DNA from: Trachelipus rathkii
Lineage: Eukaryota > Arthropoda > Malacostraca > Isopoda > Trachelipodidae
Length of the DNA: 64,000 nt
NCBI GenBank assembly: GCA_015478945.1
Contig: JABUQX010018364.1
Span: 42,824 to 106,823, forward strand
Direction: 5' to 3'
Numbering within the stretch: position 1 is the first letter of the stretch; the number at the start of each line of letters is the position of its first letter. Positions 10,493-19,919 of this stretch are shown piece after piece. Position numbers and translations under genes: made by a program. The notes beneath the pieces were generated by a model. The model was not told where the DNA came from, did not search any database, and saw only the letters and a list, made by a program, of their open reading frames with translations.

Positions 10493-10647
10493 CTTCTGAA
10501 TTTGTAGTAATTCTTGGAGGTTGTTTGCTCTTAAAACCACTTTAGGTTGCCCAACAGACTCCCACTGTTCTATTAATTTGGGTTTTTCTTTTAAACCACG
10601 GATATAGGCGCTCAAAGTACCATGACAACACTGAGAAACTACTTTAC
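10493..10647 (-). CDS. PTRH2: Peptidyl-tRNA hydrolase 2, middle exon
   Basis: A minus-strand exon between acceptor TTTTCAG and donor AAG|GTAAAC. It begins with two bases that complete a split glycine codon, then encodes 51 residues. The start KVVSQCCHG corresponds to GKVAAQCSHA of the mammalian protein, the conserved N-terminal helix of the Pth2 fold that carries the catalytic lysine. WESVGQPKVVLRA corresponds to WEYCGQPKVVVKA. The exon ends in phase 0, matching the downstream exon. Confidence 0.95.
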
Positions 10648-10854
10648 CTGAAAATCAAAATTTAAATATAAAAAAAAAAGTTTAATATACATTTATGTAT
10701 ATTCTATTATCATTTATATATTATATTCTTATTTATATCAGCATTTGTATCATATCATATATTTATATCATTTATTATGCATATTCTTCTAAATTTTTAT
10801 CATTATTATTATTCAACAAGGAGTTCAATTCAGTTTCAATGAAAAAAAATTTGA

Positions 10855-11110
10855 TACCAAGCTTGTACTACTAGCTCCTCGTATCATACAATGCCACATA
10901 ATTATTAATATTTTTTTACAACTTATCATAATAATCAGATAGCCCAGAATTTGGGGTAGGGTGCGCAAACATGCACCAGAAATACGAGGCATGCATAAAT
11001 ATTTCTTGGGCATAAATAAGTGATAGCGAGACCACAACCCAGTTACCAATGGTCTTTTTGGAGTCTCTTACCACGCGCAGAAAGCATGTTGTAGAAATTC
11101 TTTCTCCCAT
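10855..11110 (-). mobile_element. SINE-like element, minus strand
   Basis: The reverse complement resembles 13960-14178: a TTCTGCGCGTGGTAAGAGA head, a middle with gtggt-ctcgct, then GGTGCATGTTTGCGCACCCT at the tail (tail 10962-10977). Its 3' side is followed by ATTATTATTATT at about 10800-10812. No RT coding is present. It lies in the PTRH2 intron. Confidence 0.55.
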
Positions 11111-11354
11111 ACACAACGGTTTGTTAAAAACTAGTTAGTATTAAATTATCATCATTGTTGTGGCATATAAAGCTTGAAATAAATTTATTGAGTCTTTGTT
11201 ATTGATAGTCGTAGACCAGAATGGACGTTGCGCAGCTTTTATCTAAATTTATATTTCACATTGGCTACGTTGCATATTAATTTAAAATTTATTTCACATC
11301 TTAATTTGTTTAAATTTGGTTGAAAAATATTTACATAGATATATGTTTTTATGT
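11111..11354. other. PTRH2 intron, no feature seen
   Basis: AT-rich sequence without coding signal or a repeat match within the window. Confidence 0.5.
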
Positions 11355-12445
11355 ATGTTTGTTGATAGTGAAGCGTGTGTAAGAATAAACGGAGTAGAGT
11401 GTGAAAGGTTTATTAACAGCAAAGTGAAGCTGGGATGCCATGGATATTTAATTTATATATGGATGGAGTGATTTATTTAAGAATTTAACATAGGGTTGGC
11501 TGGGGAGTGTGTTAAGACTGATGGAAAATGGAAGAGAGTAGAGGGTAACTTGTATAACTTGATTTATTTTTGTGGTGAATCGGAAGTTTAAGAAAACTGG
11601 TAGAGAAGTTTGGCTATGTATGTAGAAGGAGAGGTCCGGAAGTAAATAAAGATAAGAGCAACGTGATGTTGGTGGGTGAGGAGAGTACGAAGTGTGAAAT
11701 CATGTTGGATGGTAGACAACTGGAACAAGAATCTTAATAAAAATATTCATGTTATATGTTGAATGAAAAGGAAACAGCTGATGCCGAGTGTAGAAGGAAA
11801 GTTGTGAGTGGTATATGAAGGTGGCAGGTGCAATTAAATCTATGGTGAATGCAAAGTGACTAAGCTAGGGTTTTGCATGGAGGTAATAATGTTACCGGTG
11901 TTATTGTATAGTAGTGAAACTTTGGTGTGAAATAAGGTATAGATATAAGGTGCAATTTGTTCAGATGGATAACCTGAGAGGTGTGAAAAAATTTATAAAC
12001 TGAGAAATGAAAGAATTGGAGAGTTGGCGGAGTGACGAAAGGAGTAATTGAGAAAAAAATGTGTATTAAGATGGTTTGGACATATGGAAAGGATGGATGA
12101 TAGTCGGTTGGTTAAGTGGTTGCATAGATGGGGGGGGTGTATTGGAAAGCGACCGGCTGGTAGAATTGAGTTTAGTTCAAGCGAGAAAGAATGGTGCATA
12201 ATAAGAGTGAATGACATGATTGTGGGACTGGCCAGATGAACTCCGACACTGACGAGAAGCCACAACATCTGTCTGTCATGATGGATGAAGCTACATGGTG
12301 GATTTTAGCTGCGACGGTCTCGTACTCAAGGCTATAAGGGGTAGATATGGAGTGGGGGAGGCTTTCTTTGTTGACTTAGGGCATGTTTTACTTAATTATT
12401 TCCGGTGCATGTTTGTGCACCCAGCCCCCAGGAGAGGCTAATAGA
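11355..12445 (+). mobile_element. LINE family 1, 3' half
   Basis: It starts in the RT palm (SEACVRINGVE-like, about 11366-11400) and passes the GCH/MD region, the degenerate YADD region (about 11555-11580) and the C-terminal domain with LRWFGHMERMDDSRLVKW at 12066-12119. It then runs through the 3' UTR to the tail GGTGCATGTTTGTGCA at 12404-12419. Multiple frame breaks are present. It is antisense to PTRH2, in whose intron it lies. Confidence 0.85.
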
Positions 12446-13440
12446 TAGAATTATATGTTTTTGAATTTGACTGTGGTTATAAGCCCATTTCTTTCCAACC
12501 TTATTAAATTTTCTGGTAAAACGTTTTTCTTCTCTTTATACCTTTTACTGCTTCTTTGATTTGGACTTATTCTATGGTTATGATTTTTAAAAAATAATCT
12601 CCTCTCTTCATCCCATTGTTATTGATGGAAATACAACTTGTGGTGCTTACTCCTTCTATATAGTTCAAAACCTCATTACCAAGAGGTATTATAAATTTAA
12701 AAGTCAAAAGCTTTATTGTATTCACTTTATCTAATAGGTAAATGACCAGATCCCAGGCCTTAGTAGCTCATTCGATAAAACTAAACAAACATTCAACTTT
12801 TCCCAATTCTTCTAACAGTCGCAGTCCATTGTAATTTTATTAAAATTATTTAATATTTCGTGCTCGCGACTTTATCAGTAGAAATTTTCTTGTATATGAT
12901 TAGCTTTAGATTCACAATTAGCAATTAAACCTTACTAAATTTGTAAAAACTTTACATTCATGCAAAAAGGAATAAATACTTTCAAAACACTAGCATTATT
13001 TAAAATACTTTTTTTTATAGGCTATCTGTGTCCACATTGCTGGACCAAAATTCTACCTTCATGCTGGACTAAGGTTCTTTACTTCTAAATAATTCCCAGA
13101 CACTTAAGCAATTCATAATTAAATACTGTTGCAACAGCAATTGCCACGCCCACATCTTCAACTAAAAAAAAATGATTACCTACTCTTCTTATATTGATCA
13201 TTGCAACTCTTCTTATTCAAGTGTATATACACTTTTTTAATTTTTTTTTTTAAATAAGAAAAGTCTTATAATATCGGTTAATAGTAACAAATGTTAAAAT
13301 ATTTTTAAAAATATGGTAGGCGCTAGTTATGTAATTACTTGTATATACCATTAAATGATCAATAACTTTTACATATTAAATCTTAAAGTTTGCTTCATTA
13401 TGTCAGTAAAGCAATATAAACTGCTTAGCTAGAAACCATG
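12446..13440. other. PTRH2 intron, no gene seen
   Basis: AT-rich unique-looking sequence. All three minus-strand frames were scanned for missing PTRH2 or COA4 exons and none was found. Confidence 0.5.
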
Positions 13441-13459
13441 AAAGAATACAGATAAGCAC

Positions 13460-13538
13460 CTTTGTTTTAGAATTCCAGTCTTTTCAGGTTCTCCAATAAT
13501 AGGTGTGACTATACGAGTACAACAAACATGACAACTGG
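13460..13538 (-). other. Candidate 79-nt exon, unrecognised, in PTRH2 intron
   Basis: On the minus strand a TTACCAG acceptor and an AAAG|GTGCTT donor bracket 79 nt that are open in one frame: SCHVCCTRIVTPIIGEPEKT followed by GILKQ. Its length is not a multiple of three, so including it between the known PTRH2 exons would shift the frame. It may be a poison exon, an exon of something else, or chance. Confidence 0.25.
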
Positions 13539-13856
13539 CTGGTAATTACCAATCAATCTGAAAAAATTAATTTATGTAGTTCCCTCTCTACCACAGGGCT
13601 CCAGAATCCAATTTTGGAACCCAACATCCATCTAAGTTAGTTCGAAGTCAGCAATTGACTCCTTACATAAATTAATTAAGTTGGGAAACTTTAATACGGT
13701 TGTGAAAAAAATTATTTGACTCCAAGGCTCCCAACTCTAAAATTCTGATTTCTGTTAATAATCAAATTTTCTTTATATTTTCTTGCCCCTCATATTTCAC
13801 TCATTTCTTCTTTAATCTTTAACTTAAAAATTGTCAACTCTGCATCTATTTCTTAA

Positions 13857-13899
13857 ATAATAATAATATATAACAATAATAATAATAATAATATAATAA

Positions 13900-13930
<31 letters not shown>

Positions 13931-13940
13931 TAATATGTGA
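13857..13940. repeat. (AAT)n microsatellite
   Basis: Nearly pure AAT units with a few interruptions, directly 5' of the SINE-like element at 13960. Confidence 0.95.
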
Positions 13941-13959
13941 TAAAACCATATCATATTTC

Positions 13960-14178
13960 TCTGCGTGTCGTGAGAGTTAACTAAAAGAGATATGCCTGTG
14001 GTGGTAGTAAAAGAATACCCTCAATGCATGTCCTGCATGACGTACGAGGTTGGTAAAAGGGTCGTGGTAGCTTTAGGAATGTTCATGCATTTCTCGGATT
14101 TTCGGTGCATGTTTGTGCAACCCTATCTCCAGTTCTGTGGGAGCAGAGGGGAAGTTAATTAGACTGCATGTGAAACTG
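13960..14178 (+). mobile_element. SINE-like element sharing the LINE family 1 tail
   Basis: About 220 bp of GC-balanced sequence embedded between two (AAT)n arrays. It starts near CTCTGCGTGTCGTGAGAGTT and contains GGTGCATGTTTGTGCA at 14104-14119, identical to the tail 16-mer of the LINE copy at 12404-12419. It ends GACTGCATGTGAAACTG before (AAT)n. It contains no open frame. A related copy lies inverted at 10855-11110. No convincing tRNA A and B boxes were found. Confidence 0.6.
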
Positions 14179-14202
14179 ATAATAATAATAATAATAATAA
14201 TG

Positions 14203-14256
<54 letters not shown>

Positions 14257-14280
14257 TAATAAATTAATTAATAAATTAAT
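14179..14280. repeat. (AAT)n microsatellite
   Basis: AAT repeat array filling the gap between the SINE-like element and the LINE copy at 14283. Confidence 0.95.
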
Positions 14281-14282
14281 AG

Positions 14283-15945
14283 TAACTAAGCGTTTATGGA
14301 GGGTAAAGTTCCGAGGGATTCGAGAAGAGCAGTAATTGTACCCTTGTATAAGGGTAAGGGGAATAAGGGTAACTGTAAAAATTATAGGGGAATTAGTTTA
14401 TTGAGTGTTGTAGGGTACTGGTATTTTCGGCGAAAAAGTGCTGGTATTTTGGTCGAAAGAGTGCGTCGAGTGACTGAAGGACTGATTGGTGAAGAACAAG
14501 GTGCGTTTAGGAGTGGTAGAGGATGTGTGGATCAAATCTTTACATTGAAACAAATGATTGGAAGAAAATGAGGGAGGAAGAAGAATAAATTATATTTAGG
14601 TTTTATGGATTTGCAACAGGCGTAATGATAGAGTTAATAGGGAAGCTTTATGGCATGTGTTTCAGTGATATATGGTGTTGGTGTAGGCTTTCTGAATGGA
14701 ATCAAAAGTAATGTATGACGATAGGTGAAGCCGTGTGTAAGAATAATGGTGTTAATGGTGATTGGTTTAGATTAATATAGTTGAGTGAGACAGGGTTGTG
14801 TTATGTCTCCTTGGTTACTTCATTTTCTGTAATATGAATGGGGTTATGACAGAATGTCGAGGTGGGGATGGCAGGAATGGTGTTAGAATGATTGGAAAAT
14901 GGAGTTGAGTGGAGGGTGCCTACCTATTCTATGCGGATGATTTGTTCTGGTGTGGCGAATCTGAAGAAGTTTTGAGAGGATTGGTAGAGAGATTTGGCCA
15001 GGGTATGTAAAGGAGGGGTTTTGAAAGTAAATGTAGAGAAGGAGTAATTGGTTATGGTTGTGAGTGAGGACAAGTCCTCGGTGTGAAGTTATGTTTAGAT
15101 GGTGAGCAGCTGGAGCAGGTGTCTGAGTTTAAGTATTTTTTAGGGTTTGTGTTGGATGAAAGGGAACGGGATGAGCAGAGTGTAGTAGGAAAAGTTGTGA
15201 ATGGCAGGAAAAGGTTGGCTGGTGCAATTAAATAAAAACGCTTGGTGAATGTAAAGGGACTAAGGTCTTGAGTGGTGCTAGGGTCTTACATGAGGGTAAT
15301 GTTGTTACCTGTGTTATTGGTGTTATTGAGACTATGGTCTGGAAATAAGAAGTATAGATTCTAAAGTTCATGTGTTCAGATGGCAATCTTGAGCGGGGCC
15401 AGCTAGGTGTAGAAGATTAATAAATAAGGAATGAACTTATTAGAGAGTTTGTGTGGTGGTGAAGAAAGGGGTAAATGAGAGAATAATGAAAGTATGTTGC
15501 AGATGGTTTGGTCATGTGGAAAGGATGAACGATAGTCCGGTGGTTAAGCGGATGTAATAGTGGGGAGTGTGTTGGGACCGACCGGCCTGGGAGACCGAAG
15601 AGAAAGTGGATTGAGTCGGTGAACGAATGTCTGAAGGAGAGAAATGTGAGTTAGTTTGGCAGAGGCGAGAATAAAGGTGCATGATAGGAGAGAATGGCGG
15701 GGTTTTGTATGGGGGCATGGTTGTGGCCCACCTGGGCCAAGGGATGAACCCTTACATTGACCGATTTACCATAGTGAGGTCCGTCGCGGTCCCATGAAGC
15801 TATAGGGTGGATTTTCTGTCTGTGACGAGTTTTCACTAATTAATGGTACAGAGGGGGCGGTAAGGCTGGGCTTTCCTTTCGACATTTGTCATATTCCTAT
15901 ATGCTTTTCTTTTCCGATGCTATGTGCGCACCTTACTAAATTAAG
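14283..15945 (+). mobile_element. LINE family 1, RT to 3' end
   Basis: A 5'-truncated copy with the fullest RT-to-tail layout. It begins REEQ/IVPLYKGKGNKG at about 14318-14360, then RVRRVTEGLIGEEQGAFRSG and GRGCVDQIFTLKQM (about 14457-14560). FYADDLFWCGESEE follows, with YADD at 14930-14941. The EQVSEFKYF-like region (about 15112-15140) and the C-terminal MERMNDSPVVKRM-like region (about 15518-15560) come next, and the GGTCCGTCGCGG 3' UTR lies at about 15777-15790. Single-base indels break the frame several times. Both ends touch microsatellites, (AAT)n upstream and (AAAG)n plus (AAT)n downstream. Confidence 0.9.
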
Positions 15946-15954
15946 AAAAGAAAG

Positions 15955-15978
15955 GTAGAAAGAAAGAAAGAAAGAAAG

Positions 15979-16074
<96 letters not shown>
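15955..16074. repeat. (AAAG)n followed by (AAT)n microsatellite
   Basis: Five AAAG units followed by about 31 AAT units, directly at the LINE 3' end. Confidence 0.97.
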
Positions 16075-16217
16075 TACCGAATGTAATAAAGTTGATTATA
16101 AAAAATAAATTATCTCAATAATAATTATAAATATGAAATAATTTTACAAACATTTGCTCAAATTAATACTTAAAAACTACTAAAATGCCAAAAATAGATT
16201 ACTTCACCATATATTAC

Positions 16218-16362
16218 CTTTTGACATTTCCAAATCTTTTCTCACAATTAAGACGAGCTTTGTTTGTTCCTTTAAAGTTAAGTTGCGTAACGTAGAAAGT
16301 GGCATTCTCAATTTATGTCCGGCAAAGATTCCAAACAAAAATACACTTGCGTAAATTGAACA
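16218..16362 (-). CDS. PTRH2: Peptidyl-tRNA hydrolase 2, N-terminal exon (membrane anchor)
   Basis: A minus-strand exon bounded by acceptor GAACAG and donor AAAAG|GTAATA; 48 codons plus one base of the split glycine. It starts with a hydrophobic run, YASVFLFGIFAGHKL, expected for the outer-membrane anchor. It continues to KLVLIVRKDLEMSKG, matching YKMILVVRNDLKMGKG of mammalian PTRH2, the first strand of the hydrolase domain. An in-frame stop lies just upstream of the acceptor, so the initiator is in a further exon, or is the internal ATG in LRMPL. The nearest upstream candidate exon with a matching phase-0 donor is the COA4-like exon at 17526-17645; see findings. Confidence 0.92.
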
Positions 16363-16379
16363 CTGTTCAAATAAAAATT

Positions 16380-17340
16380 ATTCTACATTATTTTCATCTG
16401 TTTCATTTCCATTTTTGATTTTTTTAATTTTTTTCATTAAAAAATGTCCCTCATTCTAATCCTGACGTTGCTAGTAGGGATTCTAGAACGTAACCAAAAG
16501 CCTTCAGTATGTTAGAAAACAATTTGAAGTTAGTCTTTTCCTATCCCTTAAACTATCATTATAAAACAAATTTTAGTTAATTAGTTATTATGGGCACTGA
16601 GATTAATTTTTTATATTATCGTAAAGCTCTTGAAAAAACATTGTAAGTGATATAGAGTATGAATGGATAAAATTAGTCAGTAAATATGGGATGAAACCTT
16701 GGTGTTCTGAAAACTCAAAACTATACCCTCTCAGAGGTCAACTTTTATGAAAATTCTGATAGCTGTAACTCAAAAACCCTTTGAAATAGAAAAATAAAAT
16801 TTTGGGAGAAAAAGCTTCTAACAAGTTTGAGAAATTTTAAGGAAGTGGTGGGGGAGATACCGAGGTTGAGAACTGTAATAAAAGAGAATTGAAACACATC
16901 GCTGGGTTGACATTGGAACCCTGTAGGATTAAACTACACCTTTTAAAAGAAAAGGTAAGATGTGGCTGCAAGGAGCATAATTTTCAAATAATGTATCAGA
17001 GTTATAAGAATGAGAAAGACACTAACTATTCCTTGGACAATTTTGGTAGGATGAAAAATGAAGAGAAACACAATTGGAAGTTGATCAGAAAATAAATGGT
17101 AAGGTGGAAAAATTCAAATTTGAAATAAAGTAGGCTATTACTTTAAAATAAAAGGGAAGATATTTCTGAAGCACCAAAGGTAAAGTGTTAGAAAAGGTTA
17201 AAGATGAATTAAGCTGGGTTTTTTACTAATGGTAAGAATAATTGGTACTACTATAGTATGCAGCCTACAGTTGTGCTTTCTCTATAGTATGCAGTGTACA
17301 AATTTTAGCCAAACTTAATAAACTCGATAAAGTAAGCTAA
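16380..17340. other. No gene seen between PTRH2 and the COA4-like exon
   Basis: AT-rich sequence. It was searched on the minus strand for a Cys-rich exon to complete COA4 (a DW..CQ then CM pattern) and none was found. The plus-strand frame at 16889-17095 has no recognised similarity. Confidence 0.5.
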
Positions 17341-17346
17341 TAAATA

Positions 17347-17402
17347 ACAATAATAATAATACTAATAATGATAATAATCATAATAATAATACTAATAATA
17401 CA
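17347..17402. repeat. Short imperfect (AAT)n
   Basis: AAT/ACT/AAC repeat units. Confidence 0.9.
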
Positions 17403-17525
17403 GTATACTATAGTTTAAATATGTAATGTAGACCACAACCAGATTTGTAAACCATATTCTATACCAACACAAAATAATTTAAATATGAATACATACAATG
17501 AAACACATGGTAATTGTATAGCTAC

Positions 17526-17645
17526 CTGTACAGCGTAATGTTCTTCCAAGCATCCAGTTTTTTTAATCATTTCTTCAACTGGATCCACCTCATCATTATC
17601 ATTTGGTGTTTTATTTCTATTATGAACATCAAAGCTTTCACTCAT
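17526..17645 (-). CDS. COA4: COA4-like cytochrome c oxidase assembly factor, first exon
   Basis: COA4 (CHCHD8) is a small twin CX9C protein of the mitochondrial intermembrane space needed for complex IV assembly. This minus-strand exon starts at ATG 17645 and ends CAG|GTAGCT at 17526, 40 codons, phase 0. Residues 20-40 read VDPVEEMIKKTGCLEEHYAV plus Q, aligning with DPLDQLISRSGCAASHFAVQ of human COA4, including the first CX9C cysteine. An in-frame ATG eight codons upstream (17669) could also start it, but the family usually begins near MS. The second half, with the remaining cysteines, was not found downstream. The next phase-compatible minus exon is the PTRH2 anchor exon. Intact as far as it goes. 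Confidence 0.75.
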
Positions 17646-17693
17646 TGCAAAACATAGCCTACTAGTCAAACCTTTTAAATTATGCTGGAAAAA

Positions 17694-17699
17694 TAATAT

Positions 17700-17747
<48 letters not shown>

Positions 17748-17903
17748 TATATATATATAGTATATAATATATATATATATATATACTATGATATATATAT
17801 ACTATATATATATATTATATATATATACTAATAAATATATATATATATCTATATTATGAACATATATATATAATATTACTATATATATATAGTATAATAT
17901 ATA

Positions 17904-17940
<37 letters not shown>

Positions 17941-17981
17941 ATATATAATATATATATATATAATATAATATAATATATATA

Positions 17982-18028
<47 letters not shown>

Positions 18029-18790
18029 ATATATAGTGATAATAGTATATATATATATATATATATAATATATAATATATATATATACTATCTATGAACT
18101 ATATAATATATATATATATACTATATAATTTCTGAAATGAAGTAAGGTTAAGTTATATATATATAATATATATACCTCTAGTATACGAGTATATATATAT
18201 AGTATATGAGTATTATATATATATATTATATAATATATATATTATATATATAAGCTATAATATATATATATATATGATAAACTATATAGCGGTATTATAT
18301 ATATATATATATAACTATATACATATATATCATATTATATATAATATATAGTGAATATATATAAGTGATAGAATAAATACTATACATATATATAATATTA
18401 TATATAGTATATGAATAAGTATATATTAGATATAATATACGGCTCACCCTATTCTACGGGAAGTAACGTACTACTGGTATATATATATAGGGAGTAATAT
18501 ATATAAATATATTTATATATATATATATTATGAATATATATAATATATATTATAGTATAATATATAAATATTAATATAGTATATATAATATATAATTATA
18601 GTATATATATAGGTATATATATATATATATATATATGAGGTACGGTATATATAATAAATATATATATATATACTATATAATATAATATATATATATATAT
18701 ATACTATATATATTATATATACTATATATATATATATATTCTCTATATATAAATATATATATCATATAAAAAATATATATAGGTATAAAT
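17694..18790. repeat. 1.1-kb (AT)n array
   Basis: Almost pure TA repeats with interspersed single G or C bases. One 40-bp island of mixed sequence sits at about 18440-18478. Long enough to extrude cruciforms and to be unreliable in assembly. Confidence 0.95.
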
Positions 18791-18799
18791 TAAACATCT

Positions 18800-19265
18800 C
18801 TACAATATCTAACGTTCTCAAAAAGGTTAATCCTGAAAAGAATCTCCCCTTTTATTCCCCCTTTCAGATACACATGGTTTCAGGCAAAAACACTCCCCTA
18901 CCACACTACTTACATATCAAACACAAAACATCCTCACAGGTTTTAACCAAAATTTACCACCCTCTCGCACTCTCCTAGTGGCAATAGACATAAACAAGGC
19001 ATTTGATACAGTCCCATGTCACCTCTTAATAGATAATTAAACACACAAAAAAACATTAATGACACAAAAATAATAAATTTCTGGTTGCACAGCTAGAATC
19101 ATACACGGATGCCACACCTCTTGTACATACAGGTTATATAATGGAGTTTCCCCACAGGGTGACATCCTTTCATCAACACTTTAATCTTTTTATGCATGAT
19201 TTACTACAACCCATATCTCCCATCTCCAACTTTGAACTAGTAATTTATATAGAGCTAATTTTTTT
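18800..19265 (+). mobile_element. Jockey/CR1-like LINE reverse transcriptase fragment
   Basis: The plus strand reads, with frame breaks, QHGF-Q-HSPTT followed by LLVAIDINKAFDTVP (RT motif A, about 18980-19016). Degenerate palm sequence continues to about 19250, where an ID-like box is damaged. It is distinct from LINE family 1 and resembles the RT of the element at 19920-22400, which lies in the opposite orientation. Confidence 0.7.
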
Positions 19266-19919
19266 ATTTAACGCAAAATAATAACAAAAAGAAATTTTTA
19301 TTATTTACTTTAAGCGCCATCTCCATTAATGTTTTATTTAAAAAAAAATTAAATAAAAAATTAAGGTCAAATTGTAACTTCAAATAGGCTTACCAAAAAT
19401 CTGACTAAATTGATGAGCCATTTTGAAAACCTAGGCATGTTGTTTAAACTTGAATTAAACAATAAATACAAGGATAGGCAAACATTTTTTGTTTTATTTT
19501 ATAACCAAAAGGTTTGCCTGCATGTTTCCTTCAACAACATTTTTTGGCACTCACTGCCCCGCAAAAACTTTATCACAGTGCCACACTTTAAATTTCAATT
19601 TTAAAGCAATAAGACATGGAAATTTGAATTCCTTGGCTTTTTCTGATTCTAAATACATATACATATGTAGCTATATATATTTTTGACAATTATTACCAAA
19701 CTTATGGAGGTCAAAATTAAGTGACTTCCTCAAAATTTTCAAGGTCATAACTTTTAAACCATTCGTCCAATTACTCTCAAAATCTCAGAAATGAATTCAA
19801 GGGTCAAGATTTACTTATACACCAAATTTAAGCAAAATCGGGGGGAAAGTTTTTTTTTATTTTTTTATTTTTTTTTTGGGGGGGGGGGTTGTCATAGAAT
19901 GCCCCAGGACTTGTTTGAA
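19266..19919. other. No gene seen; T/G homopolymer tract
   Basis: AT-rich, with poly-T and poly-G tracts at about 19850-19889. The plus frames at 19410-19686 have no recognised similarity. Confidence 0.5.

Noticed and set aside
16378..16445. Short minus-strand lysine-rich peptide frame ahead of PTRH2, considered as the COA4 C-terminus
   Set aside because: It has no cysteines and no DW..CQ pattern and consists of poly-A-driven lysine codons.
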